Source of the DNA: Nymphaea colorata
Taxonomy: Eukaryota; Streptophyta; Magnoliopsida; Nymphaeales; Nymphaeaceae
Length of the DNA: 64,000 nt
Direction of reading: 5' to 3'
NCBI RefSeq assembly: GCF_008831285.2
Contig: NC_045146.1
Location: 22,089,703 to 22,153,702 of the forward strand
Within the stretch, counting starts at the first letter, position 1, and each line of letters starts with the position of its first letter. Of this stretch, positions 10,873-22,800 are shown piece after piece. The position numbers and the translations under genes are program-made. The notes below the pieces were generated by a model. The model ran no database searches and was not told the origin of the DNA. It saw only the letters and a list, made by a program, of their open reading frames with translations.

Positions 10873-13800
10873 ATGGGGATGGGGTGGTTGGCTTTCTCTC
10901 TTTTCATATCGTTGCTGTTTTTCTTCTTCTCTTTACGCCGGAGACGGGAAGAGAATCTCCCACCTGGACCCAGAGGCTGGCCTATTGTGGGCAATATCTT
11001 CCAACTGGGTTCCAAGCCTCACGCCGCACTTGCGAGCCTAGCTCGCACCCATGGCCCCCTCATCTCCCTCAGGCTCGGCACCCAGCGCGTCGTCGTTGCC
11101 TCCTCGCCCTCCGCTGCTTCCCTCGTACTCAAGACTCACGATCATTCACTGTCTTATCGTGCTCTTCCTCAGGGTGGCAAGTTTCCTGAGTACGCCAACC
11201 ACAGTCTGGTTTGGGCCGACTGCACCGACTCGTGGAAACAACTCAGAACCATATGCCGGACCCAGCTGTTTTCCCGCAAGATGGTTGACGATGGTGCAAA
11301 TCTCAGGCAGCAGAAGGTGGAGGAGATGGTGGGGCGCCTCCGCTCCACTGAAGGGAAGGCTACCAACGTCGCCGAAGTAGTGTTCGATACCATCTTCGAT
11401 ATGTTGGCTAGCTGCATCTTTTCAGAGGACGCAGAGGCGGCACTTGGCAGTGTCACCAAGATGAAGGGGCTGACCAGGAAGTTGATTGGCTTTGTAACTA
11501 AGCCAAACGTGTCGGACTACTTTCCGGTGGTCGCAGGTATTGATATTCAGGGAATTCGTCGGAAGTCAAGGGCTTATACCTTGCAAGTATATGAGGTATG
11601 GGAGGGCATTCTTGCGAAGAGGAAGGAGCAGAGGGGGGACGGAGCAGTGATGGTTAAGGACAACGATTTTCTTGACGTCTTGCTTTCAAGTGGGTTCAGT
11701 GATCTCCAAATCAAAGCGGTGCTTTTGGTAATTGCTCAACTTTTCTCCGCTCTGTCTGTTTGACCCTAAGGTTCCAAACGGGCGGAATTTATGGGATGGC
11801 TCACCAAAGCCTTATTTTGATTAATTAGTTGGGTTTTGACAAGGAAATTCAATGCAACTAAGTAGTCATCTCATGCCGATCTAGTTTACAATCTCCTTGA
11901 TTCGAACTTCGTGCATATTTGGCATGGGAAATTACACCTGATTGTATGTTAATTCTTTGTATGAAGTAAGAGGCCTTCTTTTTCTGATAATCAAACTGGG
12001 TTTTGGGAGACTCCTAGCAGTTTGTAGCGAAATCACCAAACAAAAGATGACTACAAAAATGGCCACACAGTAGAAGGCCTGTCCGTCCACAGAACACTTG
12101 TATCCATGAAGGCCAAGTGAGTTAGAATTTTGATAGATTGATGACAGGTGGATTCAAATGTGCAGGACTTAGTGAGAGAGAAACAATGCAGAGTGTATGC
12201 TTCTATAGGTCTCGTGCCAGAACTATAAGATGGTGAAACAGAGGGGTGAACGATTGATAAGGATGGAGGTTGCAGGCGCATCCTCCTCTTTCTCTCAAGA
12301 AGGATGAGGAGTGAGAAATCCTTCTAACAACATTACGTGCATCTAACAAGGCTAAAAGAACTTGTCTTCACCATATTCAGCATTCCTCATCCTGGTTGTG
12401 CCTAGTACGACTCCAACCAAGATGTCGACTGCTGATTATGGTGAAGTAGCAATTCCTTTAGCCTTCACTCCTTTTAGATAGGAACCTTTTTTTCCTCTTT
12501 CAATATTCTTTCATTATATAGCTTCTGGGGGATTCATATTTGTTTTTCAGCGGATTTTGGGCCCCCTTTTCTTCTTTCGATCTTTCTGGCTTACCAATTA
12601 CTCAGCATTCGACTGCTGATTATGGTGAAGTTGATGGAAACTTAGAAGAAGTATAGCAGCGGAAGGTATCGGTGATTCTTCAGCCACGATTCCACAGCAG
12701 CACCGTCGACAAAATAGAAGAGAAAAAGGAAGAAGCAAGAGTAAAATTGATTTTGGGGGTTTGCTTCTGAGAGAAGCACAATTCATTTCTCAACCATCCC
12801 TTTTAGATGAATAGAGGCTGGGCTATATAGACCGCCTCTCAGGGTTTCTCCAAATCCCAGCTACGGTTATGGCATGAAGATTTATGGTAAGAATTAAAAC
12901 GGAAACTTTAATATTTGATTTATTTCCTGCTTTAATTCCATAACTGCAGGATCTCCATTGCAGTTATAGAGGGAAAGGGATCGGGCTCAAGGCCACTACC
13001 CAACAGAAGTAGCAGTTCCTTTAGCCTTCACTCCTTTTAGATAGGAACCTTTTTTTCCTCTTTCAATATTCTTTCATTATATAGCTTCTGGGGGATTCAT
13101 ATTTGTTTTTCAGCGGATTTTGGGCCCCCTTTTCTTCTTTCGATCTTTCTGGCTTACCAATTACTCAGCATTCTTTGATTCTTTTTTTCTTTTCTGGGAA
13201 ACACACCTTCTGGCTTCTAGCAACACATGGTTGCTATTTTGTTTTTTTTGTCCCGCCATTGATTAATTTATCGTTCCCTTCAATCACTGGTAAGAAGTAA
13301 CGTTTAGTGAGGAAGTCATAGAGCAGATTCTTTGGATACGTGTCATTGCCATCTGCTGCTACATTTACACTTCCAGTTCCTTCCATAGTATCATGAAACT
13401 ATTTAACTATTATGCTTTCATTAGAATATGTATCCATAAGTAAAATGAGTTGCTCGTCTGATTAGGAGAAGCATCTTTTGTTCGCATACACCTTGGAGAT
13501 TCATTACACATATTTTATCAGATTTTCCATTAATAAGTTTCTCTGTTTTTCATTTTCTTGTTTTGTCTGATTGGACATTAATAAGTTCCCTTGTTTTAAT
13601 TCTCCCTTTCATCTCATTTAAGCTGCGTGCGCAGATAACCTGTTTGTTTTAAGCTTTTCTTGCAATTGGCATTTTTGGTGCAAACGAATTACCCCAAAAA
13701 GTCTGAAGGAAATGCAGTCTAAACTTCCATCTTGAACTTCTTTCCTGACAAGCTTTCTCTTCAAAAAACTACTTTCTTTCATTCTGCATGCAAATGAAAA

Positions 13801-15075
13801 TATCACAACTTATTGTTCAGTTATTGTACAGAAACAGTGTGACAATACTTGCTAATTTGCATTTGAAGTGTTTGAGTGGATGTGTCTCAGTGTGACACAT
13901 GGGAACCAACTCTGTTCCGTCCTGTAAGTTATTTACATCATTTTTCACAACATTCACAACAACCCATTCCTAAACTGTACATTACATCGACAACATATTC
14001 CAGGGCCAGCCTCTGACAAAAGCTTTGCACAACATCACATTTTTTTGTTTCAATTTCAGCTTCCCAAGTAAGCAGTCCTTGGTGTTCTAAACGCTAGCAT
14101 TATAACTTTAGCTCATTTACATGTTGCTTCCTATGTGTTTTCATCTTTGCATCTGCTTTTCTTCCACTTCCTCATAAAAAAGCTTTAAAAAACTAAAAAA
14201 CAGAAAGTCAAGTCACAGGAAGCCATTCATCCTTGTGTCAAGCTTACCCCTCGTCATCAGAGAATTCCATCTGTGGTTGAGGGCCTTCTTCAGTCAGAGC
14301 TGGGGCCATTTACATTCATTTTTCCCTTGTCATCATTCCTATATTCATATATACTTCATGGGAGAAACTCATAGCTCCAAGTTGATTTGATTTCATGCAA
14401 TTCTGAGCCTTTATGTTAGCACAATTTTGGCTCTTTTGTTCAATGCAGGACATGTTCTTCGCTGGTACAGACACCACAACCACTACAGTTGAATGGGCAA
14501 TGGCGGCACTCGTGAAACAACCAGAGGTCATGACTAAGCTTCGCCGTGAACTCTCCGATGCCTTGTGCTGCACCAGCAGAGCAGACTCGACCATGTATGA
14601 GAAACTGAGGGACTTGCGCTACCTCCAAGCTTGCATAAAGGAATCAATGAGATTGTACCCACCTGTGCCACTTCTCTTGCCACATCGCGCATCTGAAACC
14701 TGTCCAGTTCTGGGCTACACGATCCCAAAAGGCTGCCAGGTGTTGGTGAATTTATGGGCTATAGGAAGGGATCCAACCACATGGGACGATCCCCTAGCTT
14801 TCCGGCCGGAGCGCTTCAGTGATTCTCCTAACTTGGATTTCAAGGGGGCTGATTATGAACTAATCCCCTTCGGCTCCGGACGGAGAATGTGTGCCGGTTT
14901 GCCACTTGCTGTTCGAACTCTGGAGTTGATATTGGCAGCTTTGGTGCACAACTTCGAGTGGTCATTGCCATATAGCGCAGACCTCGGCCAGCTTGGAATG
15001 GAAGAGAAGTTTGGCCTTACACTCCAAAGGGAGCAACCATTGCAGCTCATACCTAAGTTCATTGAACACAAGTAA
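10873..15075 (+). CDS. Cytochrome P450 (CYP71 clan, CYP80/CYP76-like)
   Basis: Membrane-bound haem monooxygenase, expected on the ER, using O2 and electrons from P450 reductase. There are two exons: 10873-11727 and 14449-15075. The 2721-bp phase-0 intron has a GTAATT donor and a CAATGCAG acceptor, at the intron site conserved in A-type plant P450s. The spliced protein is 493 aa, normal length. An N-terminal membrane anchor (residues ~3-21) is followed by the proline hinge LPPGPRGWPIVG. Exon 2 opens with the I-helix AGTDTTT oxygen-binding motif, then KESMR (ExxR), FRPERF and the haem loop PFGSGRRMCAG with its Cys ligand. Residues such as 'HSLVWADCTDSWKQLR' resemble CYP80 (benzylisoquinoline alkaloid enzymes) and more distantly CYP76, but the substrate cannot be read from this. 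No lesion is seen in the coding exons; the intron is heavily invaded. Confidence 0.93.
12427..13173 (+). repeat. 184-bp tandem duplication, second copy split by a solo LTR
   Basis: The first copy spans 12427-12610. The second starts at 12611 with the same GACTGCTGATTATGGTGAAG, is interrupted after 12631, and resumes at 13011 to end at 13173. The copies are nearly identical (I see one substitution). The unit derives from the 3' flank of the GRAS gene. The duplication must predate the LTR insertion. Confidence 0.85.
12632..13005 (+). mobile_element. Solo LTR with target-site duplication
   Basis: A 374-bp sequence starting TGATGGAAAC and ending CCCAACA is flanked by identical 5-bp GAAGT repeats (12627-12631 and 13006-13010). 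TG...CA ends plus a 5-bp duplication are the signature of an LTR. A TATA-like GCTATATAGA near 12822 suggests plus orientation. No internal retroelement sequence is present, so it is a product of LTR-LTR recombination. It is unrelated to the 315-bp copia LTR at 4.9-9.7 kb. Confidence 0.85.
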
Positions 15076-15082
15076 TTCTACA

Positions 15083-15300
15083 GGGGCATTCGATAAGAAG
15101 AACACTGTGTTCTTATGCATCTAGAACATTGTCTTCTTACTTAGGAAAAATACGGTTTGATTGGGGACATTGTTTCTAAATTTAACTATCAAACATCTGA
15201 CACATGATCATCGTGCTCTTGAAACATGGTCATCGTGTTTTTGAAACATATGTTTTAGAAACATGTAATCAAATGAACATAATGTTTCTTGTTGATGCCC
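15083..15300. mobile_element. Possible MITE in the P450 3' UTR
   Basis: The left end GGGCATTCGATAAGAAGAAC and the reverse complement of the right end (GGGCATCAACAAGAAACATT) are similar, giving imperfect terminal inverted repeats about 30 bp long. The interior is AT-rich, without coding potential, and contains short repeats of 'CATCGTG..TTTGAAACAT'. It begins eight bases after the P450 stop codon. I could not define a target-site duplication, so the call is tentative. Confidence 0.4.
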
Positions 15301-17658
15301 TTTAAGAGCTGAACTCATTGTTGTTGTTTGCCCCTGAGGGACTACATAAGTACATTATGATACGCGTGTATTAGAAAGCTCATAAGTGTTAACTGGCATT
15401 ACTTTCTTGAAAATGAATATTATTTATGAAAATTTTTCATCGTGAAGCCAGGAGCAAATTAATATCCAAGTTACAGAAGTATATGCCACATAAACAATTA
15501 GCAAGTCCTTTCTAGGTCAGCTGTGATTCCTTGGAGACACCCACTTCATGCTACACTTCTTGAACACATAGAACCTTACTGTAGAAGTGGAATTTTAGTT
15601 TAATGGTAAGTTTCAGCTGCATAGAGACATAGAACTTTAGTACCGGTGGTAAAGATTCACTTGAACAGGTGGAATTTTAATGCTGAAAGAAATGTTTCAT
15701 CTGTTTACTTCTCAAAGAACGGAATAAAAGTTCCTTGCAATAAAAAAATGGGGTAAGTGAAAGATACTCTAGGTAGAGTAAAATTTTCAAAAAAAAAAAA
15801 AAAAAAACTCAATACTAAATATCCAGCAATTTTAAGCCCGAGTTACAGGCATCAGCCAAGCCAAGGTCACGTCGCACTCAAGAGCCTGACCGATTCAGGA
15901 TTATCAGATTTGAACCATGTCTGGATCTGTCATCTTCCATATTTAGAAATCTGAATCGCAGTCTAGGCAGTCATCTGGATCCAACTTCCGATCATGACAA
16001 GAGCCTTTAGATCAACATGGCGGTCCGCTCATTGATCACGACATGAAGTACTCCAGTCTTGATTGCTACCACTTTGAGTCGACATCAAAAAGGCTCAACC
16101 TGGCGGTTCTAGGAAGCTCAGTGTCGCTGGTCAAATTTCAACTTTGCTGGTTAATATTAAAATTTACTAACGTCATTCAGCATTTGTTCTCCAATACCAA
16201 GCTGAATTCTCGAAATTTACCAGTTGGTGGAAGTTCTGTATAGTCTCATCAAACATGTCAGAAAACTCACTCTTGTGGCTTCGTTTTGATCAGATTGAAG
16301 CGTACAGATGGATTCGGCACAGTTAATTGAGCGAGGTTGATGTTCAAAGTACTAAAATATACTGTTCATTAGGATTTTTTTTCCCTTTTATTGTGCGCGA
16401 GAAAAACTTTCAAGGCCTAGGCCCCTTAATGGGCTTTGCTTCTTATGAGAAAAATCTCGTTCCGTTCCCCATGAAAGCAGCAATATAAATATGGATCTGA
16501 TTCATTTGCATCTCGTATTTGTAATCCGGGATGCAAATGGTTGGGAACAGGACAGTAAACTATAATATTGAAATTTTAAATTCGAGTTATAATCAGATCA
16601 GGTATGGCCAAAAGAAACACAAACGAACATACCAGACCCGACCCATATGTGATTCTAAATGGGTGAGAAGGGGAGATCCAGACTCGGAGAAGCAAGAACA
16701 TAAATAAAAGAATCAACCACCTTAGTGAAATTTCATGAAGTTGTTGGTCTTCCGATGATAAAAGAGAAATAAAAGACGCCAATCCTTCTAACGGCTAGTT
16801 GCGACGAAAATCCGAGGGGGACTCGGTCCAGAAAGGATTGCGAGGCCTTGTACTCTCAAGAATCTTTCACCATTCCCCTTCCTAACGGTCACATACCCGT
16901 TAAGCTAGTTCAGGGTACCATCTATCCGTTGAATATATTCCTGCTTCCCTCTAATGAATTAGTTTTTTTTTCTTTTCCTAGGGTAGAGGCTCAGGAATGG
17001 AGCTTGATTCTCGACATTTGCCGCCTTTCTCCGTTTCCCATCTATAGCAAAGTTTCTGTTTCCAGCTTAGCCTTTCATGGGTTGCCCGTGCTTTTAGTCA
17101 TCCATTTTTGAAGTTATGATGTTTTTCAAACTACTACCAATGATGCTCTTGTCTGTAACTTTTAGGCGTCCGAAGAAATTTTTGTCATTGTGGGCGTGAT
17201 GGTTCCGCCCTCAAATGTTCATCAATATGAGGTAATTTTGTCTCTGAGATTCAAAAACTAGTTTTATATATGAAAATATTTCAAAATTCACCTTGTTTTG
17301 TTAGTATGTAGGAGGAAATGGTGGGATTGATGTGAGACAGCATTCATAGAAATGGATTCCTTGGTTTTCTGTTGATGATGTACTTCTCCTTTTCATTATT
17401 TGTTCTTAAAAATTTTTTGTTATTTTCATCCTGTATCTCACTCTTTGATTACCAAAACTTTTGCCCTTTTCGATACTCTCTTTTTTATTGATCTCTTAGG
17501 ACTGGAAAAATTTTGACTTACAATCCAAATATCACATCATCCACCTGATTTTGTTTTGTGAACCACTCTGCACTTCATGTTGCATACTTGAAAAGGCTTT
17601 TCTACCAAAAGAAAAACGAAATGGGATCTGCACTATTTATTGGAGGCGCTATACGAAG
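15301..17658. other. Intergenic region between P450 and GRAS gene
   Basis: AT-rich with an A-rich run at 15789-15806 and no recognised gene. A 66-bp stretch at 17166-17231 is bounded by an AG acceptor and a GTAATT donor and could be a leader exon, but its translation matches nothing I know. Confidence 0.4.
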
Positions 17659-17908
17659 ATGGCAGGCAGGAGTAGCATCAAAGTCGGTAGTAAGAATCAA
17701 GTAAGTTCGCTTTGTATATCCGAAAGCTATGATCTTACATGTCCACCATGTAATGTTTCTGGATCAATTTAAATGCAGGGTATGATGGGTTTATTTTGAA
17801 GCATAATCTTGCATGTCTACTGCGTGACGTTTCCGATCGATTGGATTGCAGGGCATGATGGATTTCTTTCAAGATAGGAGAATCAGAAAGCGGGTAGCCT
17901 CCAATTAG
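17659..17908 (+). CDS. Possible spliced 32-aa leader ORF upstream of the GRAS gene
   Basis: An ATG at 17659 opens 14 codons (MAGRSSIKVGSKNQ) ending at a strong CAA|GTAAGT donor (17701). An acceptor ending TTGGATTGCAG at 17851 continues in phase 0 for 18 codons (GMMDFFQDRRIRKRVASN) to TAG at 17906-17908. The resulting peptide is small and basic at its end. It ends 106 nt before the GRAS ATG, so it would be an upstream ORF if the exons belong to the same transcript. I recognise no family. The splice sites are good matches, but nothing shows that the peptide is made. Confidence 0.3.
17732..17879 (+). repeat. ~74-bp tandem duplication carrying a splice acceptor
   Basis: Two diverged head-to-tail copies (17732-17805, 17806-17879) both contain an acceptor-like ATGCAG or TTGCAG followed by GG(T/C)ATGATGG. 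Only the second continues open in the leader ORF; the first meets TGA after six codons. Confidence 0.6.
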
Positions 17909-18014
17909 TTGTCAACAGTCCAGTTTGCAGATTATGCAAGCAAGGTCGTTAATCTTTTAGCAGCCAGTACAGAAAAGCAGAAAGACAAGCAAGAAGAAAT
18001 AAAGAATAACGGAC

Positions 18015-19870
18015 ATGAGTACCCAAAGACTAGATTTCTCCTGCAGCTTCCCTAGATTTGAAGTCCCCATACCTCAGCCAGCAAGGCCTGCTGGCTTGTC
18101 AGTTTTAGATCGTCCACAGTTCGAGGGCAAGGCGAATTGCTCGCTCAAAGAAGTCCCTATATTCCATCAGCGATTGCCGCGCAGACAGCGATTTGGGTTC
18201 CATCAGAGAGGTGGGAGAAGAGGAAAAACTTAAAGAGATTTTGTGAGCAGAGTTCTTCGGAGGAATCCTGCGTAAACAGAAGGAAGCGGGTAAAGGAAAG
18301 CTCACCAGAGTGTACTGATGATGGTGAATTCCCCGCTGATATATTGGGTGGTGTAGATTTTTACTTCACTGAACCAATAAAACCAGAATCTGTGGTAGGA
18401 ATTCCCATTTCATTCTCAACTCCAACAACTGCAGAAGATGTTCAGTTCACACCTTCTTCCATTGTATCTTTGTTGCCCAATGCTACTTGGGTGGAGTCCG
18501 TAGTCACAGAAATATCAGATAGGGGTGACTACAAAGATGAGGTTGCCACAAGTGAAAACCCAAAGGACTCCAATTCGAATTCAAGTTCGTCGGAGACACA
18601 GAGCTCAACGCAGCAGGGGGAGGAATCGTCCGAGAAAGGTACTGGCAATGGCTCAGAGCTTCCTTGCCAATCAGAGGGCACTGAAATTGGCAATGAAAAT
18701 ATTAGTACTGGTCAAGGCCTCGAGCTTGTTAATCTACTAGTATCTTGCACAGAGGCGATCTCTTGCAAGAATTTTGCTCTAGTAAACCATTATCTATCTA
18801 AACTTGGAGAGCTTGCCTCTCCTGAAGGAACACCGATTCACAGAGTAGCAGCTTACTTCACCGAAGCCATGGCACTTAGAGTAGCCAAGCTCTGGCCTCA
18901 CATCTTCAAAATTTCTCCACGCGAACTAGACCCAGCTGAGGAAGACCAGTTAACAGCTTTCAGGCTTCTCAACGAAGTTAGTCCAATCCCGAAGTTCCTA
19001 CAGTTCACAGCAAACGAGATGATTTTAAGAGCATTTGAAGGGAAAGACAGAGTCCATATTATTGATTTAGATATTAAACAGGGCCTTCAATGGCCTAGCC
19101 TGTTTCAGAGCTTGGTTTGTAGGCCTAATCCTCCAAGCCACATTAGGATCACGGGGGTTGGGGAGTCAAAGCAGGAGCTGCAGGATGCTGGAGACAGGCT
19201 AGCTGGGTTTGCAGAGGCTCTGAACCTCCCATTTGAATTCCATGCCGTGGTCGATAAATTAGAGGACCTGAGGCTCTGGATGCTTCATGTGAAGGAGAAT
19301 GAAAGTGTTGCTGTGAATTGTATGTTGCAGTTGCACAGAGTTCTCAATGATAACAATGGCAGCTCCTTGAGGGATTTTCTTGGACTGATACAGAGTGTTA
19401 GGCCAACAGTGCTAGTGATTGCAGAACATGAGTCCAGCCATAATGACCCGAGTTGGGAGGAAAGGTTTTGTAATTCACTGAATTATTACTCCGCTGTCTT
19501 TGATTCCATAGATTCAGGCCTTCCTCTCGACAGTCCAGCTAGAACCAGGATAGAGGAAATGTTTGCCAGGGAAATACGGAACATTATAGCATGTGAAGGG
19601 ATCGAAAGAACCGAAAGGCATGAGAATTTTGATAAGTGGAAGAGAATAATGGAAGGTGGTGGATTCCGATGTCTAGGAGTTAGTGAGAGAGAAACGATGC
19701 AGAGTAACATGCTTCTAAAGATGTTCTCATGCGAGAATTACAAGATGGTGAAACAGGGGGATGAAGGATTGACGCTTTGCTGGGCAGAGCATCCTCTCTT
19801 CACAGTATCAACATGGGCGTCATCGATGGAGGTTGCAGGCACATCTTCCTCTTTCTCTCAACCAGGATGA
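18015..19870 (+). CDS. SCARECROW-LIKE 28-type GRAS transcription regulator, with a frameshift
   Basis: Plant GRAS-domain regulator expected in the nucleus. The Arabidopsis relative SCL28 acts in G2/M progression and cell-size control; the rice relative (DLT/SMOS2) acts in brassinosteroid-linked growth. The start at 18015 reads MSTQRLDFSCSFPRF, which matches the N-terminus of the SCL28 group. That frame continues to about codon 45 (CSLKE). The conserved continuation (WEKRKNLKRF and onward) lies in another phase, consistent with loss of one nucleotide near 18150-18160. The remaining ~570 codons are open: an acidic/serine-rich linker, then LHRI, VHIIDLDIKQGLQWP (VHIID), LHRII, a PFYRE region around REIRNIIACEG, and the SAW region ending VAGTSSSFSQPG. 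A TAA lies in frame upstream of the ATG. In the second frame the first ATG falls inside the GRAS domain, so a late start would make a defective protein. The gene is intronless over the coding part. Confidence 0.88.
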
Positions 19871-22800
19871 GGAATGCTGATTATGGTGAAGGAAGAAATT
19901 CCTCTAGCCTTCATTCTTTTTAGATAGGAACCATTTTCCCTCTTTTAATATTCTTTCATTCTTTAGCAGCTGGGGGGTCATACTTGTTTCACACTGATTT
20001 TGAGGCCCCCTTCTTCTTTCCTTCTTTCTGTCTTATTGATTAGTTAGCATTCTTTGATTCTTTTCTTTTTTCATAGGAAACACACCTGCTAGCAAAACAT
20101 AGTTGCTATTCTTATTCTTTTTTTCCATCACTGATTCATTTATTGTTTCCTTCAATCATTTGTAACAAATAATGTTTAATGAGGAAGTCATATATAATAT
20201 TCTTTGGATCAATGTGTCATTGTTGTTTGCTCCTACATTTACATTTCCCTTCATAATATCATATCTAGCTATTACACTTGTAATTTGTTACAATCTGCGT
20301 CTTAAAAGAGTTTTCTCAGCTGATGAGGAGAGGGGCACCACCTGGCATTTTATCAGGTATATAGCCTCTTCGTTTCAAGCTCTTCCTGTAGTTGGTATTC
20401 TCAATGCAAAAAGAAAATCTCAAAGCCGCTGAAGGAAATGCTTTCCAGAAAATGCAGTCAAGAAATCTTCTAACAAGCTTCCTATTCAAAAACAACTTTC
20501 TTTCATTCGGGACATGCCAATGAAAATATCAGAATTTACGTTCAGTTGTTGTATAGAAACAGTCTCATCATACTAGCTGATTTGCAATTCCAAATATTTT
20601 GCTCCCTTTCATCAATGTAGGATAAGCAAGCTAGGAATGGCCTGCATGTTGTTATTCGTCTTCTGGATGAGATGAGCAACTCATTGAACTACAGTCATTT
20701 ATCAAAGTGCAAAAGCAATTGGAGCTGTTTGTTAGTCAATCTGAATATATTGGTCTAAGAACTGAGATTTGAATAATGTTTTCAGTAACTCAAGTGTTAA
20801 CTTAGAAAACAGTGGAAAATGACACAAACCATCTGAGATTATCGATTGAAGCAGAGAACGTACGTTACCTTATCAAAGCAAAATAGTGACAGAAATTTGT
20901 TCTTGAAACCAAGTTCAAAATTAAAATGTTAACTTACTTAAAAAAAGTCAGAAATTTGTGTTTGAAACTAAGTTCAGAATAAAAATGTTATATCTTGTCG
21001 GACTCTTATGCTCGTACTCAGTTTGCTTGTGACAGTTGAACATGAGGTTTGTATACACCGAAGGGGATGCAGGGCTGGGGGTGGCTGGCAACTGACTGTA
21101 GCTTGGGCTTGAATCTATTATTCGGTCCATGTGATGCTTGTTCAATTCAGTTCAATAAGGTAATCACTGAGCTAGACACGAGTTCACCTGGTAGGACTAG
21201 TGAATTAGTCACAAATCGGTTGTGTTCATTGAGTGCAGCTCGCAAGGGCTTGTTAGTCAAACAAACTGTTAGCAAGAGGTCAGGTTGGTTATGTGTCTTT
21301 TGTTATTACGTTCTGCCCACAAATTTACATTTTTACTCTGTTGAATCAATCTATTCAGTGCCAATTTCTATAAGCTTGGCTGAACTGATACAGCCTCATG
21401 AGCTAAAAAAATAAGGCCTCCGATTTCAAGCTCAAGCTGGGTTTTATAGTTTCAAAGTTTGGTTTTACGGTCTCACGAGCTGAACCAGACCCCCAACCTA
21501 GCAAATTTTAGCCTAAGTCAGGTGTAAGCTCTGCTTGTTATGCAAGTCAAAAGTTCTGAGCCAACCTAAAGAAGATATCTCGCACTCAAGATGAGCCAGG
21601 CTCACATTATGACAAATATGATCAATTTAGGACTACTGGAGCATTACCTTTTTCGGCTGGTCTCGCTGATTCACAGTTCAAACTGTGGACATACAAAAAG
21701 GTATTTCTGCTAATCTTCTTTTGACTTGGTTATAATGGGTCTCTTGGTGCTCGAACAAGTGGAGCCGTGGGAGAAAACCTGTAATATCTGTTGCTAGCTT
21801 TTGACCATGAAATGAAATGTGAATAACCCATCCTCCTCTCTTTGAAACACGGGGTGCTGAATCATATAAGAAAGATTAATATATTACCTAAAGCAATGAA
21901 ACCATCATGGTTTTTTTTTTTTTTTTGGTTCCTATGAGAAGAAGGACCATTTGCTCTCTGTGATCTATTATTGACAACTTCTTCCCAACTTGTTTCGTTG
22001 TCTGCAAAGCCGCATGGTTTCTTCTCCAGTCCTGGTAAAAGCCCTTCTTTATCTTATGCATGGAGTGAGTGCCCAACGGACTGAAACCTTCGACCACCTT
22101 TCTAGCAGGTGTTGCAAGGGCAACTACACCTCTTCTCCTTGGGACAGTATCTACTGATGACTTTTTCTGGAGAGAAAAGGAAACATACGATCACAACCTG
22201 GTTACCAAGTTCTCCTTTTCTTTTGGCCTTGATCCTGCTGTTATCTTTTAACGTTCCAAACCTGACCAACTGGAATAAATGCAACATTCTTGCAGGTCGG
22301 TGACTTTTACAAGTTACAACCAGAAAAGGACATATTGTGAGGTCCATATAAGATATGAATATGATCTTGTTTCATTTGTCCGATGAGAAAATTACAAGTT
22401 TTTGCCTCTTTCCAACGAACCGCACACCATAATGTGGCATACTGCAGCCGAATCCAAAGCTCTACTGTGAGATGAAGTGAATCCAATTTTCAAGCCAATC
22501 TTCGCCTTAAAAAGTTCCAACTGACCCGGGGAGACACACAGAGAGAGAGAGAGAGAGTGTGCCATCTTTGATAGGCCTGTTGAATCAATGTGTTACAGGA
22601 AATTTCATGTCTAAATTTGCTATGTTTCTTTTCACCGGGAAGCTTAAGATTAAGTTCTGCCATGAAAGTACCGACTTAAGATACACAACCATCCTGCTCC
22701 GAGCTGCCTGTCGCATTGTATCCTTAGTTCTAAGATTCTGCAACCCGTCCTTACTTCCGAGAGTATTAATTCTGCCACTCTTTGTGAAACCTAAAATTGA

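Larger units (their letters stand above)
12108..13870 (+). pseudogene. Rearranged copy of the GRAS gene 3' end, inside the P450 intron
   Basis: The stretch 12108-12305 matches the last ~250 bp of the SCL28-like gene (19615-19870), including the 'AGTGAGAGAGAAAC' block, 'AAGATGGTGAAACAG' and 'GGAGGTTGCAGG', with an internal deletion of about 45 bp and stops in frame. From about 13008 to 13870 it matches the DNA downstream of that gene (about 19890-20600) in the same order. At 12366-12399 a short inverted piece is the reverse complement of the region around the GRAS stop codon. The copy is interrupted by a tandem duplication and a solo LTR. It has no coding capacity and would be spliced out of the P450 transcript. 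Confidence 0.85.

Noticed and set aside
12598..12786. Minus-strand frame of 62 codons inside the P450 intron
   Set aside because: It lies across the start of the solo LTR and has no similarity to a protein; a chance frame.
17166..17231. 66-bp exon-like segment upstream of the GRAS gene
   Set aside because: Splice-like borders only; no conserved peptide in any phase, and the distance to the gene is uninformative.
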